From contig NZ_JAKJSD010000012.1 of the NCBI RefSeq assembly GCF_029029505.1, positions 62,001 to 126,000 on the forward strand: 64,000 nucleotides of DNA. The letters are read 5' to 3'. How positions within the stretch are numbered: position 1 is the stretch's first letter; each line of letters opens with the position of its first letter. Position numbers and translations under genes: made by a program. Shown here in pieces: positions 44,644 to 54,230 of this stretch. Source of the DNA: Ancylomarina sp. DW003. Lineage in GTDB: Bacteria; Bacteroidota; Bacteroidia; Bacteroidales; Marinifilaceae. Below the pieces are notes generated by a model that did not search any database, had not been told where the DNA came from, and was given only the letters and a program-made list of their open reading frames with translations.

Positions 44644-46299
44644 ATGATTCAAAACAAGTTAATTCGTTCCATCGAGGAAAGTATTCAAAATAACTGGGAG
44701 CATACAGCCTTTACAAACTATCAAAAAGACAGTATCACATTTAAAGGAGTAGCCGAAAAAATTCAATGGATTCACCTACTTTATGAAGAGCTTAATATTA
44801 AAAAAGGGGATAAAATTGCACTTATAGGTCGTAACCTAAACAATTGGGCAGTTACTTATTTGGCCACCATTACTTATGGTGCCACAATTGTTCCTATTCT
44901 ACCTGATTTTAATTCAGGCGATATTCACCATATCATAAACCATTCGGAAGCATCTTTACTGTTTTCAACAGAAAATTTATTTAATAAAATTGATGATTCC
45001 AAGCTTAAAAAAATTCAGGGTATACTCTCTCTAAACGACTTCTCCTTGCTTTGTACATCCTGCGATAAATTGAAGAAAGCAGTAGAAAAAGTTAAGCTTA
45101 AATCAGAGAGGTTAAACCTGGATAAAAATCAATTAAATTATGCCGATCCTAAGGAAGATGATTTGGCTGTTTTATCCTACACTTCGGGAACTTCCGGTTT
45201 TTCAAAAGGTGTGATGCTTAGCTACCGCTGTCTGTATTCCAATGTTCAAATTGGTTTCGATCATATCGATTTACGCTCGCAAGATAAGGTTGTCTCTTTT
45301 CTACCATTAGCACATGTTTTTGGTTGCATGTTCGAATTCCTTACCGAATTTTGCTGTGGTTGTCATGTGATTTTTCTATCGCGGGTTCCAACTCCTCAAC
45401 TCATCACAAAAGCTTTCCAGGAAGTCAAACCTCGACTGATATGTTTGGTTCCATTAATTATGGAAAAAATTTATAAAAAACGTATTCTTCCAGCTTTAGA
45501 AAGTCGACGTGTAAAACTCATGTTGAAGGTTCCTTTGCTAGAAAAAAAGGTGTATAAGAAGATACGCAACTCACTTATAGAAACTTTTGGTGGTGAATTT
45601 ATTGAGGTTATCATTGGAGGGGCAGCCCTAAGTAAAGAGGTTGAAGATTTTCTAAAGAAGATTGAATTTCCATTTACTGTTGGTTATGGCATGACCGAAT
45701 GTGGCCCATTGGTTAGTTATAGTCCAAGTGGACAGTTTCGTCCTCATTCCTGTGGCCAGGTGGTAGATCGTATGCAGGTAAGAATCGATTCTAAAGACCC
45801 TTTAAATATAGTAGGCGAAATACAAGTAAAGGGTGATAATGTGATGTCGGGTTATTTCAAAAATAAAGAAGCCACAGCAGAAGTTTTAACCGAAGACGGC
45901 TGGCTAAAAACCGGTGACTTGGGTGTGGTTGATTCTGATGATGTGATTTATATTCGTGGTCGGTCGAAAAATATGCTTTTGGGCCCCTCCGGACAAAATA
46001 TTTACCCGGAAGAAATTGAATCCCGTCTAAATAATCTACCTTTTATACAAGAATCCATTGTCACCGATGATAAGGACCATAAACTAATTGCTTTGCTTTA
46101 TCCCGACTATGAAGTTTGCGATGCTGAAGGTTTAACTAAAAATGAAATTGAGGAAGCATTTGAAAGCGATAGAAAAATATTAAATAAAGATTTGCCGGCT
46201 TATATGAATGTGTCACGTATTATTCTTTTTCCTGAAGAATTTGAAAAAACCCCCAAGCGAAATATTAAGCGTTTTCTTTATACCGAAATGTATCATTAA
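44644..46299 (+). CDS. AMP-forming long-chain acyl-CoA synthetase
   Basis: 551 residues. ANL-superfamily motifs: the AMP/phosphate loop LSYTSGTSGFSKGVMLS (about 178-194), VSFLPLAHVFGCMFE, GYGMTECGPLVSYS (about 344-357), the hinge DGWLKTGDLGVVDSDD and the C-terminal KNMLLGPSGQNIYPEEIESRL with the usual KTPKRNIKR catalytic Lys region. It activates a fatty acid to acyl-AMP, then acyl-CoA. No membrane helix is present. It is a single gene followed by a strong terminator. Confidence 0.93.
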   Translation: MIQNKLIRSIEESIQNNWEHTAFTNYQKDSITFKGVAEKIQWIHLLYEELNIKKGDKIALIGRNLNNWAVTYLATITYGATIVPILPDFNSGDIHHIINHSEASLLFSTENLFNKIDDSKLKKIQGILSLNDFSLLCTSCDKLKKAVEKVKLKSERLNLDKNQLNYADPKEDDLAVLSYTSGTSGFSKGVMLSYRCLYSNVQIGFDHIDLRSQDKVVSFLPLAHVFGCMFEFLTEFCCGCHVIFLSRVPTPQLITKAFQEVKPRLICLVPLIMEKIYKKRILPALESRRVKLMLKVPLLEKKVYKKIRNSLIETFGGEFIEVIIGGAALSKEVEDFLKKIEFPFTVGYGMTECGPLVSYSPSGQFRPHSCGQVVDRMQVRIDSKDPLNIVGEIQVKGDNVMSGYFKNKEATAEVLTEDGWLKTGDLGVVDSDDVIYIRGRSKNMLLGPSGQNIYPEEIESRLNNLPFIQESIVTDDKDHKLIALLYPDYEVCDAEGLTKNEIEEAFESDRKILNKDLPAYMNVSRIILFPEEFEKTPKRNIKRFLYTEMYH

Positions 46300-46323
46300 A
46301 AAAAGCATTTGCAAAAACATCTG

Positions 46324-46352
46324 GCAGCTACCCAAAAGTAGCTGCTTTTTTT
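46324..46352 (+). terminator. Terminator after the acyl-CoA synthetase gene
   Basis: GCAGCTAC-CCAAAA-GTAGCTGC followed by TTTTTTT; a perfect 8-bp stem. Confidence 0.9.
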
Positions 46353-46683
46353 ATATCCATTTTTCAGCCCATATACTTTAAAAATATAGTAAACCTCCTG
46401 CTCCATTATCCAATAGAATTTACTGCTTTTTAAAGCGGATTTTGTATCCAAAATTAATGTTCAATACAAGGAAAAATCGCTGAATAGAATCAGAAAAAGA
46501 ACTAAAAAACGCAACCTTTTTATTTAAAACGAGTATAAGTAAGCATCAAACTTATTAGAATTATACCCCTAAATATGGTTAGTATTAAAGTTTATAGAGA
46601 ACATTGAGTATCGTTTTTATTTTTTCATGCAATAGATTACATATGATTCTAATAAGCAGGTATTTACAACAGTTTTTAAAGAA

Positions 46684-47127
46684 ATCAACAGTTTTGTTCA
46701 CATATAGTTAACATACTGTTGATTTTTTCTTATTAAATATTCGAAATAAATCTTTGGATCTTTAATAAGTCAATTTGTATGAAAAAAAATTCCTTCCTAA
46801 ACAATTTTACTTTTAAGTACTGAAAATGGATCTTCCAACACCTTATCAACAATCTGTTAATAGTAAAAATTAAACTTATTTTCAAAACTCAAGCTTATTA
46901 ACAGCATGTTAATAACACCCATAAAACTCTATAATACAAAAGCCCTAAATTAACATCCTATGTTAATAGCCTGTTATTAGACTTAATACAGTCAAAATTC
47001 CTATAAAATTGAATTTCACTTACCAACATTATTAACAGGATATTATAATCATTATATTTTTTAGAAAAATTAAAAGAAAAGATAATAATATAATAAGTGT
47101 TGATAAGCGTACTAGAGTGGTGGATAA
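46684..47127. other. Candidate replication origin (DnaA-box-like cluster)
   Basis: Within a gene-free, very AT-rich kilobase (46353-47311) there are many variants of the nonamer TTATnnACA: TTATCAACA at 46843-46851, TTATTAACA at 46895-46903 and 47029-47037, and reverse-strand TGTTAATAG at 46855-46863, TGTTAATAA at 46907-46915, TGTTAATAG at 46961-46969, TGTTATTAG at 46972-46980, TGTTGATAA at 47098-47106 and GGTGGATAA at 47119-47127. An ATCAACAG/CTGTTGAT pair lies at 46684-46723. Only the last nonamer is close to the consensus TTATCCACA, so this is a hypothesis. No dnaA gene is in the window, but in this phylum oriC need not be next to it. Confidence 0.45.
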
Positions 47128-47204
47128 ATGGAAAATTGAGGAAAATGAAATACGAGAGATTTTAAAGAAAATTTAAGGGAAAAAAAGCTCATTAAAAATT
47201 GCCC

Positions 47205-47212
47205 TATATTTG
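47205..47212 (+). promoter_or_regulatory. -7 element TATATTTG before the CheY-like gene
   Basis: An exact Bacteroidota -7 element about 100 bp before the ATG at 47312. No clear -33 TTTG was found at the normal distance. Confidence 0.4.
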
Positions 47213-47311
47213 TGTCCGTGCTATTTTGAAAAAATAGAAAGTTTAAAAGAATAATTTTTATTGATGAATTTACTATCTTGCAATTATCTATTCTTAAACT
47301 GAACAAAGGGA

Positions 47312-47692
47312 ATGAGCTGGGAAAATAGAAATTTCAAATTATTACTGGTTGAAGACAACAAGCTAAATCAGATTGTTGTTAAGTTTAGTTTAAAACGATT
47401 TGGTTACGATATTGTAACTGCCAATAATGGTATTGAAGCCATAGAAGAATTTAAACAAAACGATTTTGATTTTATTCTGATGGATATAATGATGCCTGAA
47501 ATGGATGGATTAGAAGCAACTAAAGAAATCAGACAGTTGGAAAATGGAGCCAATATTCCAATTATAGCCCTTACAGCTGATGTGATTACAGCCACAGCAA
47601 ATAAATGTAAAGATTCTGGCATGACAGCTCATATGTCAAAACCTTTTGAGGTAGAGAAACTTTTTGATATTCTGGAAAGTTTAAATCTTTAA
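47312..47692 (+). CDS. Single-domain response regulator (CheY-like)
   Basis: 126 residues, only a receiver domain. The acidic pocket is in LLLVEDNKLNQ, the phospho-acceptor Asp in FILMDIMMPEMDG, the Thr in IIALTADVI, and the Lys in HMSKPFEVEKL. No output domain is present, so it acts by protein contacts or as a phosphorelay intermediate. The sequence style (NKLNQIVVKFSLKRFGYDI) is that of receivers usually fused to hybrid kinases, which suggests a phosphorelay with a separate kinase. The orphan soluble kinase at 34775 is one candidate by type but not by position. Confidence 0.92.
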   Translation: MSWENRNFKLLLVEDNKLNQIVVKFSLKRFGYDIVTANNGIEAIEEFKQNDFDFILMDIMMPEMDGLEATKEIRQLENGANIPIIALTADVITATANKCKDSGMTAHMSKPFEVEKLFDILESLNL

Positions 47693-47812
47693 ACTAATTT
47701 TAGCTTATACTTTTATCTCATTGGTTATTTTTATTGAACTAATGAGACTATTTTTGTGCTTTCTAAAGAAGAAATTGTAAGCTCACACAAACAGTTTTTA
47801 AAGACGACAATA

Positions 47813-48835
47813 ATGGATGAAAACTTTGATTTAAGAAATGAAGAGGTAAGGGATAAAGAGGTCGATATCGATCAGAAATTAAGACCCCTGCGTTTTGAAG
47901 ATTTTAGTGGACAGCAAAAGATTGTTGAAAATCTGGATATTTTTGTGAAGGCTGCCAAGATGCGTGAAGAAGCTTTAGATCACGTTTTGTTACACGGACC
48001 TCCGGGACTTGGAAAAACAACTTTATCGAATATTCTTGCCAACGAATTGGGGGTGGGAATTAAAATAACTTCGGGTCCTGTTTTAGATAAGCCAGGAGAT
48101 CTTGCCGGACTTTTAACCAATCTGGATGAGAACGATGTTCTTTTCATTGACGAGATACACCGTTTAAGCCCCATAGTCGAAGAATATTTGTATTCTGCTA
48201 TGGAAGACTTCAGAATAGATATTGTGATTGATAAGGGGCCTGCAGCACGTTCAATTCAATTGGAGTTAAATCCATTTACATTGATTGGTGCGACGACTCG
48301 TTCTGGTTTATTAACTTCACCACTTCGTGCAAGGTTTGGAATCAATTCACATTTAGAATATTACGACTTATCTATATTGACTCAAATTGTAAAACGATCG
48401 GCAAAAATTCTTGATGTTAAAATTACGCATGAAGCAGCTGGTGAAATTGCTTCAAGAAGTAGAGGAACACCGCGTATTGTAAATGCATTGCTTCGTCGAG
48501 TTCGTGATTTTGCTCAGGTGAAAGGGAATGGATCTATCGATATAGAAATTACTCAATATGCCCTGGAAGCTCTAAATATCGATAAGCATGGCTTAGACGA
48601 AATGGATAATAGAATTCTAAACACAATCATCGATAAATTTAAAGGAGGCCCAGTTGGAATTACTACCATTGCAACTGCAGTAAGTGAAGATGCGGGAACC
48701 ATTGAGGAAGTTTATGAGCCATTTTTAATCAAAGAAGGATTTATAAAACGAACTCCCCGAGGGCGTGAAGTTACAGCATTGGCTTATTCACATTTGGGAA
48801 AAAGTCGTTTCGAAGATCCTAATACTTTGTTTTAA
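47813..48835 (+). CDS. ruvB: Holliday junction branch migration helicase RuvB
   Basis: 340 residues from the ATG at 47813 ([18 protein letters not shown]), the start that matches the family; an upstream GTG at 47756 adds 19 atypical residues. AAA+ motifs: Walker [13 protein letters not shown], Walker [11 protein letters not shown], sensor 1 [20 protein letters not shown], and the arginine finger region. The C-terminal winged helix is [20 protein letters not shown]. With RuvA it drives branch migration in recombination repair. The downstream small membrane protein gene begins 38 bp later. Confidence 0.98.
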   Translation: MDENFDLRNEEVRDKEVDIDQKLRPLRFEDFSGQQKIVENLDIFVKAAKMREEALDHVLLHGPPGLGKTTLSNILANELGVGIKITSGPVLDKPGDLAGLLTNLDENDVLFIDEIHRLSPIVEEYLYSAMEDFRIDIVIDKGPAARSIQLELNPFTLIGATTRSGLLTSPLRARFGINSHLEYYDLSILTQIVKRSAKILDVKITHEAAGEIASRSRGTPRIVNALLRRVRDFAQVKGNGSIDIEITQYALEALNIDKHGLDEMDNRILNTIIDKFKGGPVGITTIATAVSEDAGTIEEVYEPFLIKEGFIKRTPRGREVTALAYSHLGKSRFEDPNTLF

Positions 48836-48873
48836 AATCAACTTAATAACATTACATAATTATAAATTTATTG

Positions 48874-49206
48874 ATGTCTAAAATACGTTCAATTCTATAT
48901 ACTTTAGCTACCATTTTGATTATTATTGGTGCTCTTTTTATTTTACAAGATGATGCTATTGGTATCCTAATTTTAGTTGTAGGTTTGGTTCTTAATATTA
49001 TTTATCGAGCTATAAATCTTAATGGAAACAAACTTAAAACATTTAATTGGCTGGAGCTTTTAAAACTTGGAAGTATGTTGTTTATGGGAACAGCATGTTT
49101 AAGTTTTGTTTTGGATATAGATCAAAAATTTAACCTTTTAATTCTGGCAATTGTCATCGATTTATTGGTTAATATGAAAGAAATTTCCTTTAAAAAGAGA
49201 GCTTAG
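48874..49206 (+). CDS. Small membrane protein of unknown function
   Basis: 110 residues from the ATG at 48874. Four predicted membrane helices: IRSILYTLATILIIIGALFI, IGILILVVGLVLNIIYRAI, LKLGSMLFMGTACLSFVLDI and FNLLILAIVIDLLVN. It ends in a basic KKRA. The family was not recognised. It follows ruvB at 38 bp on the same strand, so it may be co-transcribed, though a functional link is not evident. Confidence 0.7.
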   Translation: MSKIRSILYTLATILIIIGALFILQDDAIGILILVVGLVLNIIYRAINLNGNKLKTFNWLELLKLGSMLFMGTACLSFVLDIDQKFNLLILAIVIDLLVNMKEISFKKRA

Positions 49207-49254
49207 TATTGAAAAAATAACTTTTTCTTTTAGATTGGAAAAAATAAAAAAGAG

Positions 49255-49298
49255 AGAAAGGATTGTAATTGGTTGATCTGATTATATATCCTTTTTTT
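49255..49298 (+). terminator. Probable terminator after the small membrane protein gene
   Basis: AAAGGAT ... ATCCTTTTTTT, a short stem with a long loop and a T run. Confidence 0.45.
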
Positions 49299-49504
49299 AT
49301 GCACTAATTTTAGGGAAATTAACCTTAACTTAGATTGAGTTTCTAATACTGTTCGATTTTGTTGATTGTAATAATACAATCTTAACCATTACTTAATATT
49401 ACAAATACAAAAGCTCACTTATTAATTTGAATATTTGTGATAGAATTAATTCTTAACATTATCTTTATTTAAGGTTGATGTAAATCTGATATAAGAACCA
49501 TTTT

Positions 49505-50554
49505 ATGCAAATTATAACTTCCAAAAAAGTCAATTTTTTAATGACACTTTCTGCTGCCATTATTATTTTGATTGAATTTCTACTTTACACATATATCGAA
49601 GATAAAGCTTTGGTTTTATTTCTTAGCTTGGTTCTTTTAAGCACGTTCATGTTTATCATGTCGCGCTATTTGGTACGTCGTTTTTTATATTCTAAAATTA
49701 GAATGCTTTATAAAACAATACATGATACTCAGTTTATCGATAGGGAGTTTGTTGATAAGGTAAAAAGTATCGATATTTTAGATGAAGCCGAAAAAGAAGT
49801 GAGAGAATGGAGTGAAGGACGTGGTTCTCTAATCATGCAAATGAAACGCCAGGAAGAATACAGAAAGGAATTTATTGGTAACGTATCTCACGAACTTAAA
49901 ACTCCAATTTTTAATATTCAAGGCTATATTTTAACACTGCTTGATGGTGGGTTAGAAGACGAAAATATTAATAGATCTTATTTGGAACGAACCGAGAAAA
50001 GTATCAATAGAATGATTGGTATTGTGAAGGACTTGGAATCAATTTCGAAATTGGAATATGGTGAGTTAAAATTAATACCTGAGCATTTTAATATAATTGA
50101 ATCGATTAACGAAGTTGTGGAAACACAAGAAATGAGAGCACAAAAGCATAAAATGAAAATTATTTTTCCTCAAGCCAATTCTCTACCAAAATATGTTGAA
50201 GCTGACAAAAAAGAGATTTTTCAAGCAATGGTTAATCTTGTTGTAAATTCAATTAAATATGGAAAAAGAGGTGGAGAAACCTATATCGAAGTAATGGATA
50301 TGGGAGATAAATTATTAATTGAAGTTAGAGATGATGGAATTGGTATTGAACAAGATAATTTACCTAGAATATTCGAACGTTTTTATCGAGTTGATAAAAG
50401 TCGTTCGAGAAATATGGGTGGATCAGGCTTAGGTTTGGCAATTGTCAAGCACATTATCGATGCACACGAACAAAATATAAATGTAAGCAGTACCTATGGT
50501 AAAGGCACAAGTTTTACATTCACTCTTAATAAAGCCACTACTAACAAAGCATAG
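49505..50554 (+). CDS. Sensor histidine kinase, PhoR-like
   Basis: 349 residues. Two N-terminal membrane helices (about 11-30 and 36-55) have almost no loop between them, followed by a short cytoplasmic linker. HisKA carries His in FIGNVSHELKTPIFNIQGYI. The ATPase domain has the N box MVNLVVNSIKYG, G1 VRDDGIGIEQDN, F box RIFERFYRVDKSRSR and G2 GGSGLGLAIVKHI. The layout resembles PhoR/ResE-type kinases of Bacteroidota. The cognate regulator gene follows after 12 bp. A phosphate-related role is a possibility only; no Pho box was seen. Confidence 0.93.
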   Translation: MQIITSKKVNFLMTLSAAIIILIEFLLYTYIEDKALVLFLSLVLLSTFMFIMSRYLVRRFLYSKIRMLYKTIHDTQFIDREFVDKVKSIDILDEAEKEVREWSEGRGSLIMQMKRQEEYRKEFIGNVSHELKTPIFNIQGYILTLLDGGLEDENINRSYLERTEKSINRMIGIVKDLESISKLEYGELKLIPEHFNIIESINEVVETQEMRAQKHKMKIIFPQANSLPKYVEADKKEIFQAMVNLVVNSIKYGKRGGETYIEVMDMGDKLLIEVRDDGIGIEQDNLPRIFERFYRVDKSRSRNMGGSGLGLAIVKHIIDAHEQNINVSSTYGKGTSFTFTLNKATTNKA

Positions 50555-50566
50555 AAAACAATTGAT

Positions 50567-51262
50567 ATGGAAAATAGTAATTATAAAATTTTACTTGTCG
50601 ATGATGAAGCTGATATTCTGGAATTTCTTTCTTATAATATAAAGAAGGAGGGATTTCAGGTTGAAACAGCTGGTAATGGAATTGAAGGTATTGAAGTAGC
50701 AAAAAAATTTCAGCCTCATTTAATAATTTTAGATGTTATGATGCCTGAAATGGATGGAATTGAAACATGCGATAAGCTACGAGAGATTCCGGAATTTTCT
50801 GATGTTCTTATTACTTTTCTAACGGCTCGTAGCGAAGATTATTCTCAAATTGCAGGTTTCGATGCAGGAGCAGATGATTATATAAGCAAACCGATTAAAC
50901 CCAAAGTTTTAATTTCTCGGGTTAAGGCTATGTTAAAACGTGCCAATAGATCAAATGATAAATCTGGAAATTTGAATAATTTGATGGAAGTTGGTCCAAT
51001 TACGATTGATAAGGAACGTTATTTGGTCATTAAAGATCAGGAAGAACTTTCCTTACCACGAAAAGAATTCGAATTATTACTCTTATTATCATCTCGTCCG
51101 CAACGTGTTTTTACTCGCGAAGAAATTTATAATGGCGTGTGGGGCGAAAATATTATCGTTGGCGATAGAACAATTGATGTTCATATTCGAAAATTGAGAG
51201 AGAAATTAGGTGATAGTTTGATCAAAACAGTAAAAGGAGTCGGCTATAAATTTGTTGATTAG
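50567..51262 (+). CDS. OmpR/PhoB-type response regulator
   Basis: 231 residues. The receiver domain (1-120) has VDDEADILEF, phospho-acceptor Asp in LIILDVMMPEMDG, Thr in TFLTARSED and Lys in YISKPIKPKVL. The winged-helix output domain (about 135-231) has ELSLPRKEFELLLLL, FTREEIYNGVWGENIIVGDR and TIDVHIRKLREKLGDSLI. It would bind direct-repeat promoter sites as a dimer. It is paired with the PhoR-like kinase directly upstream. Confidence 0.95.
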   Translation: MENSNYKILLVDDEADILEFLSYNIKKEGFQVETAGNGIEGIEVAKKFQPHLIILDVMMPEMDGIETCDKLREIPEFSDVLITFLTARSEDYSQIAGFDAGADDYISKPIKPKVLISRVKAMLKRANRSNDKSGNLNNLMEVGPITIDKERYLVIKDQEELSLPRKEFELLLLLSSRPQRVFTREEIYNGVWGENIIVGDRTIDVHIRKLREKLGDSLIKTVKGVGYKFVD

Positions 51263-51324
51263 AGATTGAATCTTGTTTGAAGTGCTTAAAATAAATAAGG
51301 TTCATCTACTAGTAAATATTGAAA

Positions 51325-52059
51325 TTAAGCTTGAGCCAAGCAGGCAATACTGACTTTAATTCCATCAGCTTGTAATAGTTTTTGAGCACAAGACTCAAGT
51401 GTTGCTCCGGTAGTTACCACATCGTCTACTAATAAAATGTGTTTATTTTTTAAAGAATCTGTAGATTTTACTGCAAAAACATTTTTTACATTTAACCAAC
51501 GCTCTATTTTATCTTTTTGAGTTTGCGATTCAGAATGCACACTTCGAATTAAAACATCTGCTATAAGTTTTGAATTCATACTTTCAGCCATGCCTTTAGC
51601 AATCATTTCAGATTGATTATAGGTTCTGGCTTTTTTCTTTTTAGGGTGCAATGGAACGGGAATTATAGCATCCACTGTTCTGTAATCTTTTGAATTCATT
51701 AAAGTATTTCCAAAATGCCTTCCCAGTTCAATCCCAATCTCAGCTTGTCTGTTATATTTAAGTTTATGTATCAATTTTTGATAACGACTACCTTTGTTAA
51801 AAGTGAAAAATGCTGTTGCATTGTTTATTTTAACACGGCCTAAGAAAATGTCTGAAATGGGGTTTTCTTTCTGGAAATGAAAATTGGTTTTGGGTAATTG
51901 AAATAGGCAAGAGGTACAAATCACTTTCTCATTTTTGAATAAATAATTTCCACAAGCTGCACAGTTTAGTGGGAAAAACAGATTGAGAAAATCCCACATA
52001 GTACTTCTTAGGAAAAAGCTAAATGAATTCCATCTTCTATAGCGTGTTTTAGGAGGCAT
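51325..52059 (-). CDS. ComF-family protein (phosphoribosyltransferase fold)
   Basis: 244 residues. An N-terminal double zinc ribbon (about 30-60, CAACGNYLFKNEKVICTSC) precedes a type I PRTase domain with ARTYNQSEMIAKGMAES and the PRPP loop HILLVDDVVTTGATLESCAQ. ComF proteins take part in DNA uptake or handling in competent bacteria; in many Bacteroidota the role is untested. The first Met gives MPPKTRYRRWNSFSFFL; a start at Met22 (MWDFLNLFFPLNCAACG) is equally likely. The gene converges on the response regulator. Confidence 0.9.
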   Translation of the reverse strand: MPPKTRYRRWNSFSFFLRSTMWDFLNLFFPLNCAACGNYLFKNEKVICTSCLFQLPKTNFHFQKENPISDIFLGRVKINNATAFFTFNKGSRYQKLIHKLKYNRQAEIGIELGRHFGNTLMNSKDYRTVDAIIPVPLHPKKKKARTYNQSEMIAKGMAESMNSKLIADVLIRSVHSESQTQKDKIERWLNVKNVFAVKSTDSLKNKHILLVDDVVTTGATLESCAQKLLQADGIKVSIACLAQA

Positions 52060-52192
52060 TTGATAAAAATTTCTATTAAAATTAGACTTAAGAGGCTTAT
52101 TATCAGTGGTAATTTAAAAATAATATTCTAAATAAAAAAAAGATGCAATTGATTAATAAAGTCATATCAATAAGAGAGGGCGGAGGATTGAA

Positions 52193-53650
52193 TTAAAATC
52201 GGCTTGTTAGACGTAGTTCAACGCCTTCAAAATCGAGAACTTCGTAACAAACACCGGCAGTACAGGCAGGACCACCTCTTCGTTGTCCAGCAAATAATTG
52301 TAGTTTATGATTTGAGTTGAATTTATATTTTAAGCTTCCACCAAACCACGTTTCATTACTCTTTTCGGTAAGAAAAGGATCGTTACTGATTTCAGCAAGT
52401 AATGAAATATCAAATTTTGATTTAAAATTGTAGCCGATTGAAATGAGCTGATTTTGTACATTACGACTCGATTTTTTGTATTGCTGAAATTCATATTCTA
52501 CATTAAAGCCACCTTTATTAAGTTTCCAATCGGAATTTACGCCAACTGAAATTCTATTTTTTTCTTCTTTAAAAGGATCTTCAGCGTAATCGGCAAATAT
52601 TTTAAGGTCATGTTTATCTTGAATGGAAAAGGCATATTCAGCAAAATATTCCTGATAAGTGAATTTTTTTCCAAAACGATTAATAGCAAGCGTATGATTT
52701 AAGGTTAATACTGAATAATTGGCCAGAGTAATAAAAGCTTCTAATTGATAACCTTCTTCATTTAATGCTTGCAGTACATGAGTACTTCTATTCAGTAAAC
52801 GATAAGTATGTTCTTTTACTAGGGCAGGTGGTTCGTTTATTCCACTACCCAATATAAAACGATTGTACTTTTTATACTCGGCACTAAGCCCCACATTTTC
52901 GAAAGTAAAATTTGCATTCGCATAAATTGCATAAGATGCTTCATCTGAAAAATTTGATACCGAATGGTCGTTAAGATTTTTAGCGACTTCTATATAATAC
53001 GAAACAGTTGGTGATACAATTCCTGTTAAAGAAGCCATACCATAGTATTTTTCATTTGAGTTTTGATGCAATCTCATTACCGACATACCCAAGGTTTGTT
53101 TTTTCCAGGAGTAGTCGGCATAAATAGCTTCCACTTCATCTTCCCGACGCAATTTTTCACTAACAACAGGAGGAAAAGTATTGGCAAGTACACTTCCGTA
53201 AAGCGCTTTGATTGAGAAATTTTTAGATAGGTATTGTGTGAGAAAACCTCGCATATCACGATGAAAATAATGTCTGGAACGGTAACTTAAATCTTCCAAA
53301 ACAGCATTGGGTACTTCGAATGATCGAAGTAATAATCCTCGCCCTATAGTTTCATAGTAATTACCCAATTTTAATTTTAGGCCATTCTTTTTATAAGAAA
53401 GATGATATTGTGTCAGCTCCAAATAGTTTCGATCTTTATGTTCCGATTGAAATAATTCAAGAGTTGTTCCCACATTAAATTCCTTGTAAGAATAATTCAC
53501 TAAGCCACGATTGTATAGTCCTGAAAAAGCAGAGCCATCATCGGAGGGGAGTTTGCCAAATTGATATTCAGCCATATTTCGACCACTAAATTGTGCTTGT
53601 GCAATAAAAGTAACTAACACCAGGAAAATAATACTTAATAGTCTCTTCAT
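52193..53650 (-). CDS. Outer-membrane beta-barrel protein, unknown function
   Basis: 485 residues with a signal peptide (LLSIIFLVLVTFIAQAQ), followed by repeated amphipathic beta strands and a C-terminus ending RLTSRF (terminal aromatic residue). The pattern FSGRNMAEYQFGKLPSDDGS and GNYYETIGRGLLLRSFE resembles the DUF6029-type outer-membrane proteins, with modest certainty. It follows two thioredoxin-fold genes on the same strand (gap 12 bp from the TlpA-like gene), so it is probably in their operon and may be their transport or anchoring partner. Confidence 0.8.
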   Translation of the reverse strand: MKRLLSIIFLVLVTFIAQAQFSGRNMAEYQFGKLPSDDGSAFSGLYNRGLVNYSYKEFNVGTTLELFQSEHKDRNYLELTQYHLSYKKNGLKLKLGNYYETIGRGLLLRSFEVPNAVLEDLSYRSRHYFHRDMRGFLTQYLSKNFSIKALYGSVLANTFPPVVSEKLRREDEVEAIYADYSWKKQTLGMSVMRLHQNSNEKYYGMASLTGIVSPTVSYYIEVAKNLNDHSVSNFSDEASYAIYANANFTFENVGLSAEYKKYNRFILGSGINEPPALVKEHTYRLLNRSTHVLQALNEEGYQLEAFITLANYSVLTLNHTLAINRFGKKFTYQEYFAEYAFSIQDKHDLKIFADYAEDPFKEEKNRISVGVNSDWKLNKGGFNVEYEFQQYKKSSRNVQNQLISIGYNFKSKFDISLLAEISNDPFLTEKSNETWFGGSLKYKFNSNHKLQLFAGQRRGGPACTAGVCYEVLDFEGVELRLTSRF

Positions 53651-53662
53651 ATTTAATAGTGC

Positions 53663-54142
53663 TTATAGTCTTTTTTCAATTTCATCGAATATAATTTCTT
53701 CATCACCTGTTACAAATCCCTCATGAAACCAGATAACTTTACCTTTTGTATTAACCAATATTAGAGTAGGAAATGCTGATAGATTAAGATCATTCATCAA
53801 TTCACTATTAATATCGAGCAGTATTGGGTATTGAATTTGTAGAGATTTACTTAGAGGACCTACTTTAGATATACTTCGCGGACCATCGCAGTTGATTCCA
53901 ATTACACGAACACCTCTGTTTTTATATTTTTCAGAGACTTTGTTAAGAGAAGGAACTGCTTTTTTACATGGCTTGCATCTACTGGTCCAAAAATCAATAA
54001 GCGTTAACTTTTCACCCTTTAGTTCGTTAAATGAGCGAGGCGTATTTTGAATATCGTTAAAGGTAAAATTATGTACCTGTTGGGCATGAATGTTAGCTCC
54101 GGTAAAGATTAAAAAGGAAGCTATTAACACTATATATTTCAT
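53663..54142 (-). CDS. TlpA-like periplasmic thioredoxin
   Basis: 159 residues with a signal peptide (IVLIASFLIFTGANIHAQ). The TlpA/ResA fold has the redox motif CKPC in DFWTSRCKPCKKAVPSLNK, then GVRVIGINCDG and the cis-Pro region LNLSAFPTLILV. It would reduce or exchange disulfides in the periplasm. It lies 12 bp upstream of the outer-membrane protein gene and 88 bp downstream of another thioredoxin-fold gene. Confidence 0.9.
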   Translation of the reverse strand: MKYIVLIASFLIFTGANIHAQQVHNFTFNDIQNTPRSFNELKGEKLTLIDFWTSRCKPCKKAVPSLNKVSEKYKNRGVRVIGINCDGPRSISKVGPLSKSLQIQYPILLDINSELMNDLNLSAFPTLILVNTKGKVIWFHEGFVTGDEEIIFDEIEKRL

Positions 54143-54230
54143 TATATAAATGTTTATTTATTAATATTAAATATAAAAAAGGATAGTATAATCCCTAATT
54201 AAAATTATACGTTAATGCATTGATAAACAA

